Shown: one piece after another, positions 7,691-14,600 of the stretch
Numbering within the stretch: position 1 is the first letter of the stretch
Layout of the letters: each line of letters opens with the position of its first letter
Origin: an uncultured Clostridia bacterium
Lineage (GTDB): Bacteria; Bacillota; Clostridia; Monoglobales; Monoglobaceae
Reading direction: 5' to 3'
DNA length: 55,844 nucleotides
Assembly (NCBI GenBank): GCA_947625905.1
Contig: CANQQJ010000021.1
Location: 1-55,844 of the forward strand
Notes under the pieces: model-generated
The model's database searches: none
What the model was told of the DNA's origin: nothing
The model's input: only the letters and a program-made list of their open reading frames with translations
Position numbers and translations under genes: made by a program

Positions 7691-8575
7691 ATGAGAAATT
7701 TAAGAAAAATAGCGGCTGTAATTCTGGCGATCGCGATGGTATTCGCGCTGGCGGCCTGCGGCAGCGGCGGCGGCGCGGCAAGCACCGACACGGCCGCCGA
7801 CAATGCGGACACATCGGCGAAATACCGCACTCTTGACGAGATCAAAGCGGACGGCGAGATAAACATCGGCGTTTTCTCCGACAAGAACCCCTTCGGATAT
7901 GTGGACGAGAACGGCGAGTACCAAGGCTACGACGTGTATTTCGCAAACCGCATAGGCGAGGACCTGGGCGTTAAGGTGAACTTCGTCTCGACCGAGGCGG
8001 CCAACCGCATTGAGTACCTGCAGACCGGAAAGGTCGACGTTATACTCGCCAACTTCACGGTGACGCCCGAAAGAGCCGAGGAGGTCGACTTCGCGCTGCC
8101 CTATATGAACGTGGCGCTGGGAGTAGTCTCGCCCGACAGCAGAGTTATCACAAGCCTTGACGAGCTGACGGCCGACGACGAGGTAATAGTTATCTCGGGC
8201 ACGACCGCCGAGACCTACCTCACCGAGAACAACCCCGAGATCAAGCTTCAGAAATACGATACATACGCCAACGCCAAGAACGCGCTCGAGAACGGAAACG
8301 CGGCGGCATGGGCCAACGACAATACCGAGGTCATAGCCTACGCGCTCCAGAACCCGGGATACACCGTCGGCATACCCACGCTGGGCAGCAACGACACGAT
8401 CGCGCCCGCGGTGACCAAGGGCAACGATACGCTGCTCAAGTGGCTGAACGACGAGATCGTGGCGCTGGGACAGGAGAACTTCTTCCACACCGACTATGAG
8501 GAAACATTGGTCGGCACCTACGGCACCGAGTATGAGGAAAGCCTGGTAGTGGAAAGCGGCAACGTAGCAAAGTAG
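7691..8575 (+). CDS. Polar amino-acid ABC importer, substrate-binding lipoprotein
   Basis: A 294-residue extracellular family-3 solute-binding protein. Residues 1-24 are a lipoprotein signal with lipobox LAAC. A mature SBP_bac_3 domain follows (GEINIGVFSDKNPFGYVDENG, then LQTGKVDVILANFTVTPERA, the typical pattern for the amino-acid cleft). ATG 7691 follows AAAGGAG. Ligand specificity cannot be assigned; the family takes up polar amino acids or cystine. Its TAG stop is the first TAG of a heptamer array. Confidence 0.94.
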   Translation: MRNLRKIAAVILAIAMVFALAACGSGGGAASTDTAADNADTSAKYRTLDEIKADGEINIGVFSDKNPFGYVDENGEYQGYDVYFANRIGEDLGVKVNFVSTEAANRIEYLQTGKVDVILANFTVTPERAEEVDFALPYMNVALGVVSPDSRVITSLDELTADDEVIVISGTTAETYLTENNPEIKLQKYDTYANAKNALENGNAAAWANDNTEVIAYALQNPGYTVGIPTLGSNDTIAPAVTKGNDTLLKWLNDEIVALGQENFFHTDYEETLVGTYGTEYEESLVVESGNVAK

Positions 8576-8668
8576 TGATTAGAGATTAGCGAATAGCGAA
8601 TAGGCCACCCCCTCAGTCAACGTAGTGATTAGAGATTAGCGAATAGTGAATAGGCCACCCCCTCAGTC
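8572..8668. repeat. Tandem 47-bp duplication of heptamer array plus CCCCCTCAGTC
   Basis: Two units (8572-8618 and 8622-8668, one mismatch seen) each carry five TAG heptamers followed by GGCCACCCCCTCAGTC. The first unit begins at the stop codon of the binding-protein gene. The second runs into a hairpin of the GCTGTC/GACTGA family (8663-8682). Confidence 0.8.
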
Positions 8669-8679
8669 GCTCCGCGACA

Positions 8680-8713
8680 GCTCCCCCTCCTAAAGGAAGG
8701 GGAGCCTTTTTTT
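8680..8713 (+). terminator. Repeat-borne intrinsic terminator
   Basis: GCTCCCCCTCCT and AGGAAGGGGAGC form a near-perfect stem followed by seven T (8707-8713). It ends the ABC operon. The T-run overlaps the end of the convergent murA gene. Confidence 0.75.
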
Positions 8714-9971
8714 AATCCGTGCGCTCGATGTCGGCGCCGAGGGCGCGCAGCTTTTCGGTGAAATTCTCGTAGCCCCGCTCGATGTGCTCTATGTTGTGTA
8801 TGACGCTTTTGCCGCCCGCCTTGAGCGCCGCGGTCACCAGCGCGGCTCCGGCCCTCAGGTCGGTTGCGCTCACCTCGGCGCCGCTCAGATGGCGCACGCC
8901 GTTTATGAACGCGGCGTTGCCCTCGGTCTTGATGCCCGCGCCCATGCGCCTCAGCTCGGGTATATGGGAAAAGCGGTTCTCGAATATCGTCTCTACCACC
9001 ATGCCGCTGCCCTCGCAGGTGGCCAGCAGCGCCGTGGCCTGCGCCTGCAGGTCGGTGGGAAAGCCGGGATACGGCATGGTTTTTATGTCCGCGGTCTTGG
9101 GCCTGCCCGACGGGCGCAGCTCGATAAAGTCGGCCCCCGCCTCGCAGTCCGCGCCCATCTCGCTCAGCTTGGCCAGCAGCGATTTCAGGTGCGGCGGCCG
9201 CGCGTCCTCCAGCCTGATGCCCGCGCCGAGCCCCGCCGCGCACACAAGAAACGTCCCCGCCTCGATTCGGTCGGGGATAATTTTATGCTCGCAGCCGCGG
9301 AGCGCGCTCACGCCCTCGATCGTCACGGTATCGCTGCCCGCGCCCGAGACCCGGGCTCCCATTTTGTTCAAAAACTCGGCCAGGTCGGCTATCTCGGGCT
9401 CGTTGGCGGCGTTGGTTATCACCGTTGTGCCCTTTGCCAGGCACGCGGCCGTCATCAGGTTCTCTGTGGCGCCGACGCTGGGGAAGTCCAGATAAATGCG
9501 GCAGCCCGAAAGTCCGTCCGGGGCCGACGCGTCTATCATTCCGTGGCCCTGTCTGATCTTGGCCCCCATCGCCGAAAAGCCCTTAAGGTGCAGGTCAATG
9601 GGCCGCGCGCCTATCTTGCAGCCGCCCGGCATGGGTATCTTCGCCCTGCCGAACCGCGCCAGCAGCGGCGCCATTATGAGCACCGACGCCCGCAGGCGGG
9701 AGAACAGCTCATAGCCGCACTTGCGCCTCGGCTTTGTTATGTCCGCGGTTATCTCAAGCGCGCTGTCCTTCCGCTCGACCGAGCAGCCGAGGGAGGTCAT
9801 GATCTCCGCCATTGCCCCGGTGTCCGACAGGTGCGGCAGATTTTTGAGAACGCACCTTCCGCCGCTCAGCATTGCGGCCGCCATTATCGGCAGCGCCGCG
9901 TTTTTCGAGCCGCTTATTTTGACGCTGCCGCCGAAGTTTTTCGCGGGGCCGTTTATGATGTAGCTTGCCAT
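8712..9971 (-). CDS. murA: UDP-N-acetylglucosamine 1-carboxyvinyltransferase
   Basis: MurA transfers enolpyruvate from PEP to UDP-GlcNAc, the first committed step of peptidoglycan synthesis in the cytoplasm. The 419-residue protein shows ISGSKNAALPIMAA near residue 16 and the PGGCKIGARPIDLH loop with the catalytic, fosfomycin-sensitive Cys, plus late ENRF and RGGAALV-type motifs. The start is ATG 9971 after AGGCAGGA; the longer frame from 10007 has no ribosome site. A strong hairpin lies 16 nt upstream (9987-10022), and a 42-codon ORF precedes it on the same strand. Confidence 0.96.
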   Translation of the reverse strand: MASYIINGPAKNFGGSVKISGSKNAALPIMAAAMLSGGRCVLKNLPHLSDTGAMAEIMTSLGCSVERKDSALEITADITKPRRKCGYELFSRLRASVLIMAPLLARFGRAKIPMPGGCKIGARPIDLHLKGFSAMGAKIRQGHGMIDASAPDGLSGCRIYLDFPSVGATENLMTAACLAKGTTVITNAANEPEIADLAEFLNKMGARVSGAGSDTVTIEGVSALRGCEHKIIPDRIEAGTFLVCAAGLGAGIRLEDARPPHLKSLLAKLSEMGADCEAGADFIELRPSGRPKTADIKTMPYPGFPTDLQAQATALLATCEGSGMVVETIFENRFSHIPELRRMGAGIKTEGNAAFINGVRHLSGAEVSATDLRAGAALVTAALKAGGKSVIHNIEHIERGYENFTEKLRALGADIERTD

Positions 9972-9986
9972 TTTTCCTGCCTTTCC

Positions 9987-10022
9987 GTCCGCCCGCGCCC
10001 GAGCCATGGGCCGCGGGCGGAC
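9987..10022 (-). promoter_or_regulatory. Strong hairpin in the murA leader
   Basis: GTCCGCCCGC (10022-10013 on the minus strand) and GCGGGCGGAC (9996-9987) give a perfect 10-bp GC-rich stem with a 16-nt loop. It lies between the 42-aa ORF and the murA ribosome site. No T-run follows, so it is not a standard terminator. It could limit ribosome access or protect the mRNA. Confidence 0.5.
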
Positions 10023-10039
10023 AAAAGGCCGATGGGGAT

Positions 10040-10168
10040 TTAAAGCGTCTTATTTGAGGTGATATAAGCGCGCCCATCCTCTCCGCTGACAAAAGACAGA
10101 ATGGGAACGTAGGTTTTCGCGGTTAAAACAGACGCTATAATCAATGCTGATATTACGGCGTTTTTCAT
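10040..10168 (-). CDS. 42-residue membrane-type peptide upstream of murA
   Basis: A 42-codon ORF with an excellent ribosome site (GGAGGTAAAAATG). It starts MKNAVISALIIASVLTAKTY, a single hydrophobic segment or signal-like start, and then a short polar tail ending TSNKTL. It is below usual gene-calling size and I know no family for it. It ends 68 nt before murA on the same strand, so it could be a real small protein or a translated leader affecting murA. An 8-bp hairpin (10180-10200) sits directly before its ribosome site. Confidence 0.5.
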   Translation of the reverse strand: MKNAVISALIIASVLTAKTYVPILSFVSGEDGRAYITSNKTL

Positions 10169-10179
10169 TTTTACCTCCG

Positions 10180-10200
10180 GTTCCGAAGCGATTTCGGAAC
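10180..10200 (-). promoter_or_regulatory. Hairpin before the 42-aa ORF
   Basis: GTTCCGAA (10180-10187) and TTCGGAAC (10193-10200) form a perfect 8-bp dyad directly upstream of GGAGG. It may be an operator or a 5'-end mRNA stabiliser. Confidence 0.4.
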
Positions 10201-10280
10201 GCTTTTATTTTGACCCGTTTTTCTGTTTTTATTAAAATTATTTTTTAGCAGTTTTTAAATAAAAAAATCGGTTTTCGTGA

Positions 10281-10310
10281 TTGACAAATAATGATATATT
10301 ATTATATAAT
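10281..10310 (+). promoter_or_regulatory. Consensus sigma-A promoter before the 33-aa ORF
   Basis: TTGACA (10281-10286), an 18-nt spacer and TATAAT (10305-10310). The predicted start is about 25 nt before the small ORF at 10342. It may also serve the K+ channel gene downstream. Confidence 0.8.
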
Positions 10311-10341
10311 TTGCGTAGGGCTGATTCAAAAAGAGGCGTGA

Positions 10342-10443
10342 ATGGCAGCCAAAAGAAAACGCAACCACAAGCACACACTCTCGCCGAGTGAAAAACTGTT
10401 GCTTGCAGTTGCAGTTATAAACGTCATGCGATCATTGATTTAA
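10342..10443 (+). CDS. 33-residue basic/hydrophobic peptide (type I toxin-like candidate)
   Basis: A 33-codon ORF with AGAGGCG just upstream of its ATG and a perfect promoter at 10281-10310. The first ~11 residues are very basic (MAAKRKRNHKH). The second half is hydrophobic (EKLLLAVAVINVM). Size and layout recall type I toxins of Gram-positives, but I cannot match it to a named family. A near-consensus promoter on the opposite strand (10504-10476) reads back across it, as an antisense antitoxin RNA would. An 8-bp inverted repeat (10425-10432, 10455-10462) spans its stop codon. Toxicity is conjecture; a regulatory leader ORF for the K+ channel gene is the alternative. Confidence 0.45.
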   Translation: MAAKRKRNHKHTLSPSEKLLLAVAVINVMRSLI

Positions 10444-10462
10444 CCAAAGTGATTATCGCATG
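10425..10462. repeat. Inverted repeat over the end of the 33-aa ORF
   Basis: CATGCGAT (10425-10432) and ATCGCATG (10455-10462) are perfect complements separated by 22 nt. The repeat lies at the start of the predicted antisense transcript, where it could form a recognition loop shared by both RNAs. Confidence 0.5.
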
Positions 10463-10475
10463 GCTGCCTACTACT

Positions 10476-10504
10476 ATGATAACACATTTACCGTAAAAAG
10501 TCAA
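10476..10504 (-). promoter_or_regulatory. Antisense promoter facing the 33-aa ORF
   Basis: On the minus strand TTGACT (10504-10499), a 17-nt spacer and TATCAT (10481-10476), with predicted initiation near 10468 reading leftward over the ORF. A weak hairpin (AACTG/CAGTT) with a short T-run near 10395-10415 could end an RNA of about 70 nt. Confidence 0.55.
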
Positions 10505-10552
10505 TGATTTTTTTACACATAACACAAAGCGATCTCTGTTTGAGGTGAAACC

Positions 10553-11314
10553 ATGAGACACACCATATATTCGCTTATATTTAATAAGGACAGCCGGAAC
10601 CGGGTGGGCAGGGCTTACGAGCTGATGGTAAGCATAGCGGCGGTCATCAGTATCATACCGCTGATGTTCAAGACCTGGTACCCGATATTTAATACTATCG
10701 AAACCTTCACCCTGTACATATTGTTCCTTGACTATATCATGCGCTGGATGGTCCATGACTTCCGAAGCAGGTACGGCAAGCCTTGGGCGTTTATGGTGTA
10801 CCCGTTCACGCCGATGGCGATAGTGGGACTTTTGTGCATACTGCCATCCCTCGGCATTTTGGTCCAGACCTTCAGGATCCTGCGCATGTTCAGGATATTC
10901 AAGGTGCTGCAGTATTCGAGATCGTTCGGAATGGTCACGCGCGTGTTCGAGAGGGAAAAAAAGGCGCTGCTTTCGGTGCTGTTCATAGCTCTCGGTTATA
11001 TATTCCTGTCGGCGCTGGCCATGTTCATTAACGAGCCCGAAACATTCGACACGTTCTACGACGCGATATACTGGGCGACGACCGCCCTGACCACCGTGGG
11101 CTACGGCGACATTTACCCGGTGACGAACATAGGAAAGATGATAAGCATGGTGTCCTCGATCTTCGGCATCGCGGTTATCGCTCTTCCCTCCGGTATCGTG
11201 ACCGCGGGATTTATGGAGGAGATCAACGGCGCTGTCAAGGAAAGCGGCAAAAAAGAAGAGGAAAAAGCGGATGGCCCCGATAAGGCCGAAGAATCGGAAA
11301 CGGAGGGAAGTTAG
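10553..11314 (+). CDS. Voltage-gated K+ channel, six-helix
   Basis: A 253-residue potassium channel with a voltage-sensor-like first part and a pore domain. The S4-like helix carries regularly spaced Arg (TFRILRMFRIFKVLQYSR near residues 106-123). The selectivity filter is TTVGYGD near residue 183, preceded by the pore helix (YWATTAL). The C-terminal ~35 residues are highly charged. ATG 10553 follows GAGGTG. It ends 2 nt before the next gene. It presumably conducts K+ across the plasma membrane. Confidence 0.93.
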   Translation: MRHTIYSLIFNKDSRNRVGRAYELMVSIAAVISIIPLMFKTWYPIFNTIETFTLYILFLDYIMRWMVHDFRSRYGKPWAFMVYPFTPMAIVGLLCILPSLGILVQTFRILRMFRIFKVLQYSRSFGMVTRVFEREKKALLSVLFIALGYIFLSALAMFINEPETFDTFYDAIYWATTALTTVGYGDIYPVTNIGKMISMVSSIFGIAVIALPSGIVTAGFMEEINGAVKESGKKEEEKADGPDKAEESETEGS

Positions 11315-11316
11315 AC

Positions 11317-11901
11317 ATGAAAAAAATAAAAGGATTTCTCTCCGGCATGACATTTAAGCAAAAACGTTACGCGGTCATTATGATGATCTGCGTGGCGGTC
11401 AATATGATACCGGAGGAGATCATGACGCGGATCTCGGCGCCTCTGTGTATGGACGTCACGGGCACGATAGCCGCGACGATAATACTGGAGCCCGCGGCGG
11501 GCCTGATCGTGGGCCTTGTCAACAACTTTTTCCGCGCCATATTCATCAACGGCCCCACAACGCTGGTGTACTACAGCGTGTCGGCCGCGGCGGCGCTGCT
11601 GGCTGCGCTCATGCTTGATCGGAACAGCCGCCTGAGGTTCGGCAGGGTCGCTATCTCGACCGTGCTGATAATCGCGGCGTCCACACTGCTTTCGGGGCTT
11701 TGGAAATACTGGCAGATCGGAGGCGCGTCGAACCTGTATTGGGAGAATTATTTTTCCGAGCCGGCGACCGCGCGGGGGTTTGGGACGTTTTTGTCGGGAA
11801 TGTTCGGCACGTTTGCGATAAAGGTGCCCGACACAATCGCGTCGGTGGTCTTGGCGGTAATTATGTACAGGCTCACTCCGAAAAAATACCGAGGAAGATA
11901 A
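11317..11901 (+). CDS. Putative ECF-type transporter S component (CD3073-like)
   Basis: A 194-residue membrane protein with about five to six helices. A MDVTGTIAATIILEPAAGLI segment is followed by VGLVNNFFRA, resembling ECF vitamin-transporter substrate-binding (S) components of the CD3073-like group. Such proteins work with a shared EcfA1A2T module, which is not in the window. The ligand is unknown. ATG 11317 follows CGGAGGGAAG, inside the end of the K+ channel gene. Confidence 0.65.
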   Translation: MKKIKGFLSGMTFKQKRYAVIMMICVAVNMIPEEIMTRISAPLCMDVTGTIAATIILEPAAGLIVGLVNNFFRAIFINGPTTLVYYSVSAAAALLAALMLDRNSRLRFGRVAISTVLIIAASTLLSGLWKYWQIGGASNLYWENYFSEPATARGFGTFLSGMFGTFAIKVPDTIASVVLAVIMYRLTPKKYRGR

Positions 11902-11914
11902 AAAAGGGGATATT

Positions 11915-12085
11915 ATGACACAGGAAAAAATCAAACGCATCAACGAGCTTGCGAAAAAAGCAAAAAGCCCCGGCGGACTCACCGAGGCCGAGACAAAAGA
12001 AAGAGCCGCGCTCAGAAGCGAGTACCTGGCGGACGTCCGCAGGAACCTTAAAGCGCAGCTTGATAATATCGAGTTCACGGACTGA
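11915..12085 (+). CDS. UPF0291/DUF896 family protein (YnzC-like)
   Basis: A 56-residue protein matching the UPF0291 family, whose Bacillus member YnzC is a small helical-hairpin protein of unclear role. Typical features are KIKRINELAKKAK, LTEAETKERAALRSEYL and a short tail. ATG 11915 follows AAAAGGGGA. It is 13 nt after the S-component gene and therefore likely co-transcribed. Its stop lies 2 bp from the stop of the convergent ribU gene, with no terminator between. Confidence 0.9.
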   Translation: MTQEKIKRINELAKKAKSPGGLTEAETKERAALRSEYLADVRRNLKAQLDNIEFTD

Positions 12086-12087
12086 GG

Positions 12088-12681
12088 CTATTTTTTGAGT
12101 ATCGGTCTCAGCCGCTTGTACAGCAAAAATGTGAGCAGCGAGATCACGAGGCCCTTGAGCAGATTAAACGGCACTATCGACAGCGCGATAAGCTTGAATT
12201 CGCTGTCGAATATCGGCGAGATATCGGTGCCCATTTTTATTATGGCGTCCAGCGGGAAGCCCATCGCGTTGATGTAAAACGGGAACACGATAAAGTAGTT
12301 GGAAAATAAGCTGACAAAGCCGAAGCACAGGGTTCCGGCCAGCATTCCCCAAAGCGCGCCGCGGCGCGTTTTGTTGTGCTTGTATATTATTCCCGCCGGC
12401 AGCGTAAGGCAGCAGCCCAGGATGAAATTCGAGAGCTCGCCGACTCCGGCTGTAGACGTCATAAAAAGGTGGAGCAGGTTTTTGATAAGCTCTACCAGCA
12501 CGCCCGCGATCGGTCCGAACGCGAAGGCGCAGATCAGCGCGGGCAGCTCCGAAAAGTCGAATTTCACAAAGCTCGGCACGATCGGCAGCGGAAAGTCCAG
12601 CATCATAAGCACGAACGAAACCGCGCCGCACACCGCCACGGAGGCGATCATTCTTGTGGTTATTGTTTTGTTTGGGTTCAT
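12088..12681 (-). CDS. ribU: Riboflavin ECF transporter S component
   Basis: RibU binds riboflavin outside the membrane for uptake by the ECF energising module. The 197-residue protein has six hydrophobic stretches and the RibU signature KFDFSELPALI near residue 40, then FGPIAGVLVELIKNLLHL and GVGELSNFI. ATG 12681 is chosen because AAGGAG lies 8 nt upstream; the GTG at 12690 is inside that site. I see no FMN riboswitch in the ~60 nt upstream. Confidence 0.92.
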   Translation of the reverse strand: MNPNKTITTRMIASVAVCGAVSFVLMMLDFPLPIVPSFVKFDFSELPALICAFAFGPIAGVLVELIKNLLHLFMTSTAGVGELSNFILGCCLTLPAGIIYKHNKTRRGALWGMLAGTLCFGFVSLFSNYFIVFPFYINAMGFPLDAIIKMGTDISPIFDSEFKLIALSIVPFNLLKGLVISLLTFLLYKRLRPILKK

Positions 12682-12710
12682 AGCGCGCACTCCTTAATAT
12701 TTTGTTTAAA

Positions 12711-12735
12711 ACCGCCCGCAGTTTTCGCGGGCGGT
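12711..12735 (-). terminator. Intrinsic terminator after the VanW gene
   Basis: ACCGCCCGC and GCGGGCGGT form a perfect 9-bp stem with a 7-nt loop, followed on the minus strand by TTTAAAC. The T-run is short, so efficiency may be moderate and ribU may be partly read through. Confidence 0.65.
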
Positions 12736-12741
12736 TAGTGT

Positions 12742-14466
12742 TTATTCTGTTTGCTCGTCCGACGAGCCTGCCGTTTCCGCGTCGGCCGCCGCGGCCGTAT
12801 TCACTGCCTCCGACGGAGGAGGAAGCGGAGGATTGGCGCTGTCGAACACCTGCTGAGTTGTGTTGCCGTCGCCGTCGGTCACGGTCTTTGTCGCCACAAC
12901 GTTGCTGCCGTCGTTTATAACGTCTATCTTTTCGTCGGGAAGCGAGACTTTCGAGCCCACAATGCTCACCGTAAGCGTGCCGCCGCCCGCCGACACGAAT
13001 ATCCTTATGGGGTATTCGGTGCTGTTTTCAAATATGAACTCGGGTCCGCCCCACGACACGGTCGCGTCCATGCCCTTGGGAACGTATGTCACGTCCTTTG
13101 AATGGGAAGTGCGCTCGATAACTTTAAGACCCGCTCTGTTTACCGCGCAGAAGATCGTGGATGAAACCTGGCATATTCCGCCGCCGTAATCCGTTTCGCT
13201 GACTGTCTCGCCGCCCTTGACAACGTAGACCGGAGCGGGCAGATATCCGCGGCCGGGCGTTCTCTCGCCAACGACCTTGTTGAAGTCGAATCTCTCGCCC
13301 GGAAGCAGCTCAAGACCGCTTATCGTGTTTGAGCTTAATACTATATTGTTGGATCTCGAGGCGCTGCTGCCGCCGTATGAGGTGGTATAGGTGCCCAGCG
13401 TGTCCTCGTACATTATGCTTTGCAGAAACTCGGTGTCCGCCGCGGGCTGCACCAGCTGGACCGGCACGCTGTACTCGACCGCGGACTGGTTGACCGCCCT
13501 TTCTATATCGGCTTTGCTCACAACTATCTGAGGCTTTGAGGGCGCGACGTAGACCTTGTTGTTCTCGTCCTTGGCGTACGACGCGTTCACCGCAGGAGCC
13601 GTGATATAATTGTAGAACGCGTCCAGATCAAGAGGCTCCGCGTCCGTTATCAGCGGCTCAAAGGTGACGTCGCCGAAATTAAACGTGTATATCTGATCAA
13701 GAACGCTGTTTACGGCGGCGTTCATATCGACCTTGACGCCCTGCTGGGGCTTGGCGATGATAATGTTGTCGCCCTCGCCCAATCTGTAGGTATAGCCCAA
13801 AGGCTCCTGCTCGTAGGGCGAGCACAGATCGCTTATCGCGCCCGTAAGCGCCTGCTCGTCGTATGAAACCGCGGGAGTGATCACATTTTTCGAGAAAAGA
13901 CCGAGCGTGAAATTTTTGAGCTTGCTCAAAAAGCCCGCCTCACCGCGGCCCGCCATGTACGCGTCGCTTGCCATTTTCTCGGGCTCGAACGTCATCGAAA
14001 GGTTGTTGATGTTGATCGTCGAGCTTGAGTCCATGCAGTGGAAGTTTATGGTCCTGTCGGCGATCTTGTCCCCGCTGTAGGCGGCGGTCAGCGCTTCCGC
14101 GGCGTCCGCCTGGGTCATGCCGCCCACCTCGACCGTGTCGACGCAGACGTTCGGCATTATCTTGTCGTAAGCGCTCACATACGCGCCGTATCCGACGGCG
14201 GCGACCGCTATGATCCCCGCCGCGCATCCCGCTATTATCGCGGGCTTGTGTGATTTTTTGTTTTTTTTGCCCGATTTTGCTTTTTCGGGAACGGTTTTTT
14301 CGCTCTTCGACGAGGCTTCCGCGGCCTTTGCCGCGCGGCCCGAATCTCCGCCGCCGCTTAATACCTCTTCGGTTTCCCCTTTAATTTTCTCTTCGGCACC
14401 CTCGCCGGTATTATCTTTGATATCCTCTCCGATATCACCCGAAACAGTGTTTTCGCTGTCTGACAT
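12742..14466 (-). CDS. VanW-family cell-envelope protein with peptidoglycan-binding-type repeats
   Basis: A 574-residue membrane-anchored protein. Residues 1-70 are acidic/basic low complexity (cytoplasmic). One helix lies at about 72-95 (IIAGCAAGIIAVAAVGYGA). Then come two domains like the PG_binding_4 modules of YoaR-type proteins (VCVDTVEVGGMTQADA at the first). A VanW domain lies at about 390-480 with LLPGERFDFNKVVGERT and DYGGGICQVSSTIF. The tail is Ala/Pro/Ser-rich. VanW accompanies some vancomycin-resistance clusters but is common in Clostridia without them, and its biochemical role is not settled. No van genes are near. Confidence 0.9.
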   Translation of the reverse strand: MSDSENTVSGDIGEDIKDNTGEGAEEKIKGETEEVLSGGGDSGRAAKAAEASSKSEKTVPEKAKSGKKNKKSHKPAIIAGCAAGIIAVAAVGYGAYVSAYDKIMPNVCVDTVEVGGMTQADAAEALTAAYSGDKIADRTINFHCMDSSSTININNLSMTFEPEKMASDAYMAGRGEAGFLSKLKNFTLGLFSKNVITPAVSYDEQALTGAISDLCSPYEQEPLGYTYRLGEGDNIIIAKPQQGVKVDMNAAVNSVLDQIYTFNFGDVTFEPLITDAEPLDLDAFYNYITAPAVNASYAKDENNKVYVAPSKPQIVVSKADIERAVNQSAVEYSVPVQLVQPAADTEFLQSIMYEDTLGTYTTSYGGSSASRSNNIVLSSNTISGLELLPGERFDFNKVVGERTPGRGYLPAPVYVVKGGETVSETDYGGGICQVSSTIFCAVNRAGLKVIERTSHSKDVTYVPKGMDATVSWGGPEFIFENSTEYPIRIFVSAGGGTLTVSIVGSKVSLPDEKIDVINDGSNVVATKTVTDGDGNTTQQVFDSANPPLPPPSEAVNTAAAADAETAGSSDEQTE

Positions 14467-14600
14467 TAACTCTCACCCGCCTATAAAAACTTCAATATAT
14501 ATTTTCTCACAAAATACGACAAAAATCAACGTTTATTTCAAAATGAAACAAATTGTTAAGAAAATTTAATATAAGACAGAGTTGTCGGTTTGCCGCTCGG
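14467..14600. other. AT-rich gap before the VanW gene
   Basis: 134 bp between the DUF815 gene and the VanW gene on the minus strand. It is AT-rich and probably holds the VanW promoter (a TTGATT-like box with an AAAATATATA stretch), but no hexamer pair is convincing. Confidence 0.3.

Noticed and set aside
8680..8713. Transposon end marked by repeats downstream of the ABC operon
   Set aside because: No transposase, target duplication or matching terminal repeat around the operon; the hairpin with T-run is fully explained as a terminator repeat.
8784..10043. 419-aa plus-strand frame opposite murA
   Set aside because: A long antisense frame is expected in GC-rich genes; composition is Arg/Ala/Gly-rich and murA is unmistakable on the other strand.
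12682..12741. FMN riboswitch before ribU
   Set aside because: The ~60-nt gap contains only the upstream terminator and the ribosome site; the RFN core is absent.
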